From contig LNGK01000007.1 of NCBI GenBank assembly GCA_001510575.1, forward strand, positions 1,234,151 through 1,298,150: a DNA stretch of 64,000 nt, given 5' to 3'. The notes beneath the pieces were generated by a model. That model was not told the DNA's origin, did not search any database, and saw only the letters and a list, made by a program, of their open reading frames with translations. Numbering within the stretch: the stretch's first letter is position 1; every line of letters starts with the position of its first letter. The translations under genes were made by a program, and so were the position numbers. Source of the stretch: Knoxdaviesia capensis. Lineage: Eukaryota; Ascomycota; Sordariomycetes; Microascales; Gondwanamycetaceae. Of this stretch, positions 59,201-64,000 are shown one piece after another.

Positions 59201-60211
59201 GGCTCCGACACTTGCCAAACAACCCGATTTTATACGGATACATGGGCTTATAACTCCGACAGCTAGTTATGTAAATTAAAGAAAATGTCCTTCCTGGTGT
59301 GTGAGCTCCATTCCCGACTCGCACTGGCCGGTGTGGGGACCGAATATCATGTGCATTGTCGATGTGCTTATATGTACGTTCTTTAAGCCTGTGCAGAAAA
59401 ACCGCATCATCGTTCCCGCAGTGAGATATTATTATCAGACATCTTGGAAGCATAGGTAGATACGTGCATGTCCCTCCCACTCTATGCATGTTAAACACTG
59501 GCACCGCCACAGGCTCCCATCTTCACACAGACGCCTGATGCCATGCCGACTGTTTGGGCCTTCATAAAGCAACACTCGATGCTTCTTCCTGTGGAGTTGC
59601 AGCCGGAAACCCTCGACTCTTGTCCATGGGGTCCGAGCACCACGAACTCACTCATCATCCCCGGGGCCCAAGTCGTTATTTGCTATCTTGCCCTCCTCGT
59701 TCATGCAGCAAATCCCACCTGCAGAATCATATTTTTTACACAACCTCCAGGAAGATGCCTGAGCGCAGTCCAGCCATTCCCGATCGAGAACCAGTAGCGG
59801 GAGGTTCTTTTCTTATTTGGGGAAATCCACAGTTTGGAAGATTCTACGGGGATGATAAAGGTAGTTAGCTGAATTCCAGCCTCCCTCTCCAAATCGAGGC
59901 TGGGAGGGAGGTGGCCCGAACATGATGATAAAATGGGCACCAAAGGAGAGATCTCGAGCTAGGCCATTTTGACACGGACCAGGTTGATAAGTTTGGATCA
60001 AGGTGATGATATTTGATGATTCTGATCACAGATAGACTGACAAACGAAGGCTTAGCAACTCCCCCTTCGTTTCTCACCTGCATATCTTGCCATCTAACGC
60101 CTTCTGGGCAACCAGCTGAGTGGCCATTTTCTCTTTGCATAGAGGACCCAGTCGGGCTGTCCACCACTGGAAAATCAGGATATTTTGAATCCTACCATGT
60201 TGGGAAGGGAA

Positions 60212-60232
60212 GGGGGGGGGGGGGGGGGGGGG
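60212..60232 (+). repeat. Homopolymer G21
   Basis: Twenty-one consecutive G in non-coding DNA, followed by TGTTTC. It is the second G run of 20 or more in this window. Its length is prone to sequencing error. Confidence 0.9.
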
Positions 60233-62167
60233 TGTTTCTTGGAAAGTAATAGTCCACGATATTTAATGACATACTTCAACCGTCAATCCGGTAGGATGGA
60301 TGGATACTCCATCATGTTGCATGTTGCATATACAGCCAAGCTGCACCGTCAACACAGCCAACCACGAGGTACCGGATACAAACTGGTCACATTATTATAT
60401 AGGTGTGCTAGACTATATTTGTTCCTAAAGCAGTAGAAAAAGAAATTCAAGACTCCGTGATGCTCCGCCATTCTAATGGTGCATCTTATACGATGCCATA
60501 TATTCCCACATTTACACGGACCAATCACATCTGGCAGTCCCGTCAAAACCTGGAGATCGCACCCCTGGGGTTCTTCTCATGCACCAGATTGGAACTTTGC
60601 CTATCAAGGTTGGTTCCAGCATATCACTTGGACACCCCAAATCCACCCCTCCATGCACCACCATATCATACACCATTCAACCTGAGGGAGAAACGAAGAG
60701 CAGCAGCCTTTCATTCCCACCCGACAGGAGATCGCGTGGCTCTCAGATCCTCTCGTCTTTCTCTATCCAAACACTGCCTCCTCTCGTCATGTCTCGTCCC
60801 TTTTATTCCGCAGTCTCCCCCAATGCGCCTTTATGTATCTCTTCCGCTCCCGTTTTTGCTGCCTCCGAGCTTGAGAACCAATCTTACCAACTTGGGCTAA
60901 ATTGCCCTCCATATGCGTGGTGCTGACAGAGAAAAGGAAGAGTCTGGCTGACTTTGTGCGGTGCCCAACAAACGACGTGCCGTCTCGCCGCTTGTTTCTC
61001 CTGGAAGGGTGTGTACTATAAGTGCCTCTTTATTTTTGTTGTGTGAGAATATATTTGGGATCTAATAACAGCTAGTTAATATCTCCAGCATCTCTCTCTC
61101 TTGCTGTTTTAATTTCAGTAATATAATGTCCAGAGGGTCTGTGTTGAGCCACTTTAGGGAACGAGTATAGGGCCGACATCTCGAACTCTCTTCACAACCT
61201 TTCCCCAATCCTGCTGGAGAGGAGTGGTTAGTCTACTGTTCTGTCCATGACTGCGGTAGGTTATATATCCGGTTCAACCTGCCAAATCCCTTCCTGCTCT
61301 TGTTTTCTGTTTCTCTTCTCCTCCACATATCACAACATCCTGCGGGCTCGTGATGGGTCTTCCTTCATCACCACCACCACCTTCACTCTTGGATACGGCC
61401 TTCACGAATTCCCATACAGCCAGTGCCTCGACACTTTCCCTGCATTAAGATCGACAGAGGGCGCGAGCATCAGAGCCACGGCCACATTTAACAGCCCTGT
61501 TCGAGCTCCAGCACATCCGGCTCACGGAAATCGCCTGGCCTCGTTCGTGCACACCTTGCTAGCGGCACTTTCGACTTTCAACCTCTCTTCTTCCTCCTAC
61601 GCCGCCTGTGTGTACCTTGTCTGGGCATATTTTTGGCTGATGAGAAAAAAGAAGGAGAAGAATTAGACTTCGAGCCGGAAGATGTGAAGCACACGCACGC
61701 ACACACACTCACACACCTCGTGCATATGCATGGTCAATCCATTCTGGAGATTCCCTTCCTCAGCTTTATCGCTCATCGTTCATCTCTTCTTGCTCTTATA
61801 CACACCTATGTATATATCCGTAGCTGTCTACAACCCCCCCTGGCGTTACAGATCCGGCCGTGCTGGCGAATATGGCTATATGTTGATATGATATATAGTC
61901 TCCATTCTCTCCTCGTTTCTTCCTCTTGACGACTTTCCCTCCCGTTGGTGTTACCGTTACCATCAAACCGGCTCTGATATTTCTCCAGGAGACTTCTTCT
62001 ACGACCTTTCCTTCTTCTAAACCTCGCTTCCAATTCCTCCTTATACCCATGATTCTTCTTGATACCCATGCCATAACATCACCAGCCAAAAAAAAATCAC
62101 CGTTTCCCACCAATCACATATCACATCTGTCACATCTCTACATCTACACAATACACACTTCTTCACC

Positions 62168-63596
62168 ATGTCCCCCACCGCTTCAATCGGCGGAGACCAG
62201 TCTCCAGCCTTCTTTGCCGCCATTGTCGCTGCCAGAGACAGCGAAGGCCTGGCAAAGCCGAGTCTCAGTGCCATCAGCGTCATCGAGCGTGTATGCTCGG
62301 TGTTCTCTCTGCTGGGATGCCTCCTCGTCATCGCCACGTTCTGCTACTCGAAAACCTTCCACAAGCCCATCAACCGCCTCGTGTTCTATGCATCCTTCGG
62401 AAACATGATGACCAACGTGGGAACCCTCATGGCCCAGACATATCTCGACAGCCCTGACTCGGTCGGCTGCCAGTTCCAGGCCTTCCTGATCCAGATGTTC
62501 ATGCCCGCTGATGCAATCTGGACGCTGACCATGGCCATCAACGTGCACCTGACCTTCTACCACAAATACGACGCCGAAAAGCTGCGGCGCATTGAGATCC
62601 CGTATCTGATCTGCTGCTACGGAGTCCCCTTTGTCCCGGCTTTTGTGTACATCTTCGTCCGGAACTCGGAAGGCCAAAGAGTCTACGGTAACGCGACGCT
62701 GTGGTGCTGGGTCACGCCGGAGTGGGATATCTGGCGCATTGCCACCTTCTACGGTCCTGTGTGGTATGTAAAGTTTCCAAACCAAATTGCATCTTAAGGA
62801 CTACTGTTCAGACAACCTAACCCAAAACTTTCGTTTCTGTGCATTTAGGGTTGTCATTCTGGCTACCATGGGCATCTACATCCGTGCCGGCCGGACCATC
62901 TACGAGAAGCGAAAGCAACTCCGCAACTTCACCCCCAGTGACTATGACACCGAGCTGTACGGATCCGTCAAGACGGAAGTCTACGTGACCACCGAGGTAG
63001 TGAACACCCAAACCACTTCAACCCCGCCCAGCGCCGCTGCCGACACCCGCCGCGACACCACCGCATACTCCGTTCACATCTCGTCCAACAAGACCGAGTC
63101 GCCCGACCCGGCAGATGCCCCGCCGACCGTCAAGAGCGAGATCGTGACCGCGCGGACTGCCCCCGTGGTGATGGCCCCGCGACTGGCCCAAGCAGCCGCC
63201 TCGCGGCGCAACCAGGACATGAACAGCGCCGCCTGGTCGTACACCAAGTGCGCCATCCTGTTCTTCACGGCCATCCTCATCACCTGGATCCCGTCCAGCG
63301 CCAACCGCTTCTACTCGGTGGTCAACGGCGGCGCGCGCTCAACGCCGCTAGAGTTCATGAGCGCCTTCGTGCTGCCGCTGCAGGGCTTCTGGAACGCGCT
63401 GATCTACGTGGTGACCTCGTGGGCGGCGGTCAAGGGCCTGTGGAGCGATCTGTTCGACGGCAAGAAGAAGCCCCAGCCGATGAAGGCTACGTCGCAGCAC
63501 CCGTTTCGCAAAGCCAACTCGTCCAACTTTGACAGCGAGAGCATGACGGAACTTGCTGGGAAATCAAACTCGTCAACCGAACGGATCCAAACGTGA
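62168..63596 (+). CDS. cAMP-receptor-like G-protein-coupled receptor (class V)
   Basis: Seven-helix plasma-membrane receptor of the Dictyostelium cAR-related fungal class (GprH-type in aspergilli), thought to signal nutrient status through G proteins. Two exons: 62168-62763 and 62849-63596, joined in a Trp codon, 447 residues. Helices: about 37-60 (VCSVFSLLGCLLVIATFCYS), then RLVFYASFGNMMTNVGTLMA, MPADAIWTLTMAINVHLTFY, IPYLICCYGVPFVPAFVYIF, IATFYGPVWVVILATMGIYI, 333-350 (AILFFTAILITWIPSS) and 368-389. Extracellular-side cysteines (VGCQF, LWCWV) could form the usual disulphide. The third intracellular loop is about 115 residues (215-328), rich in Ser/Thr/Pro. The cytoplasmic tail is short. A specific ligand cannot be inferred. 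Confidence 0.9.
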
Positions 63597-64000
63597 AAAA
63601 GCCCCCCTCCGGTCCCCCAAAATGACCAAAATCTCTTTTGTCCGACTTTTCTCCAATTCTTCATTTTTTCTTACATCTCGTTTCTTCTTCTTCTCCGTCG
63701 CACCCTTTGATGACCACCCGTGAATATGGGCGGTTTTTCTCATTTTTATTTTTATTTTTTTACTAGTTGTTGATTGATGAGCACCGTTGATTCCCCCGTT
63801 CGTTTTGCTTCTCCTCAATTTGCTTTGTTTTTTAATGCTTCTGTGATACCGACTTGCCCGTGTTTGCCGTCACTTGACACACCCCAAAAGCGCTGGAGAT
63901 AACCTTTTAGCCGGCGTTGTGATCCTGTTTTGTTTCTCTTGAGTTATTTTTCTGTTCGTGCTCTACGCTTTTGGGGGCTGCTTCTCTTCTGATGATGTGC
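63597..64000. other. 3' region of the GPCR gene
   Basis: Pyrimidine-rich untranslated sequence reaching the window edge. No gene is seen. Confidence 0.6.

Larger units (their letters stand above)
54090..62167. other. 8-kb interval without a convincing gene
   Basis: Many short open frames occur on both strands (none longer than 185 codons), and none carries a family motif, a good start context and splice signals together. It includes two TTAGGG-like motifs, a 14-bp palindrome, a G21 run and CT-rich blocks. The last 500 bases are pyrimidine-rich and probably contain the promoter and leader of the GPCR gene. Long non-coding transcripts or fast-evolving spliced genes cannot be excluded. Confidence 0.55.

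Overview
The window is euchromatic DNA of a filamentous ascomycete. It most resembles Eurotiales (Aspergillus or Penicillium): short GT-AG introns of about 50-150 nt with CTAAC-type branch sites, pyrimidine-rich leaders, close gene spacing, and readable single-copy orthologues including a Tlg2 t-SNARE, a TRA2-type SR protein and a cAMP-receptor-like GPCR. I support 20 protein-coding genes with confidence, plus one doubtful reading frame. Exon boundaries were placed by hand from splice consensus, reading frame and family conservation. I saw no tRNA, rRNA, CRISPR array or intact transposon.

Left part (1-16.9 kb): the cohesin ATPase SMC1 (minus, runs off the left edge); an AT-rich gene-free block; the multispanning glycerophosphocholine acyltransferase family protein GPC1 (plus); the APC/C activator CDH1/Fizzy-related (minus); a long gene-free interval; an unrecognised Ser/Pro-rich two-exon protein (minus); the NatB catalytic subunit NAT3 (plus); and a TRA2-like RNA-binding protein (plus) whose third intron must use a GC donor.

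Middle part (18.7-41 kb): complex I subunit NDUFS5 (minus), Sec39-domain protein (plus), AP-1 gamma-adaptin (minus), calmodulin (minus), syntaxin Tlg2 (plus), a large mitochondrial-type protein without a recognised family (minus), a COX7a-like cytochrome oxidase subunit (plus), clathrin light chain (minus), the CID protein Rtt103 (plus) and 3-phosphoglycerate dehydrogenase (minus). Four of these (Sec39, AP-1 gamma, Tlg2, clathrin light chain) act in Golgi/TGN-endosome membrane traffic and lie within about 16 kb.

Right part (42-64 kb): a mitochondrial half-ABC transporter of the MDL1 type, a monoacylglycerol lipase, ribosomal protein L17/uL22, fibrillarin, an unrecognised 421-residue protein with five degenerate C-terminal repeats, about 8 kb without a convincing gene, and a class V (cAMP-receptor-like) GPCR at the right edge.

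Most of the window is conserved housekeeping sequence. The least explained parts are the repeat protein at 52.8-54.1 kb, the following 8 kb with no convincing gene (with a G21 run, an interstitial telomere-like motif and a 14-bp palindrome), the AT-rich block at 4.5-4.85 kb, and several unusual gene structures (ATG-only first exons, a GC-AG intron, a 20-nt C tract in an intron). I found no convincing new multigene system.
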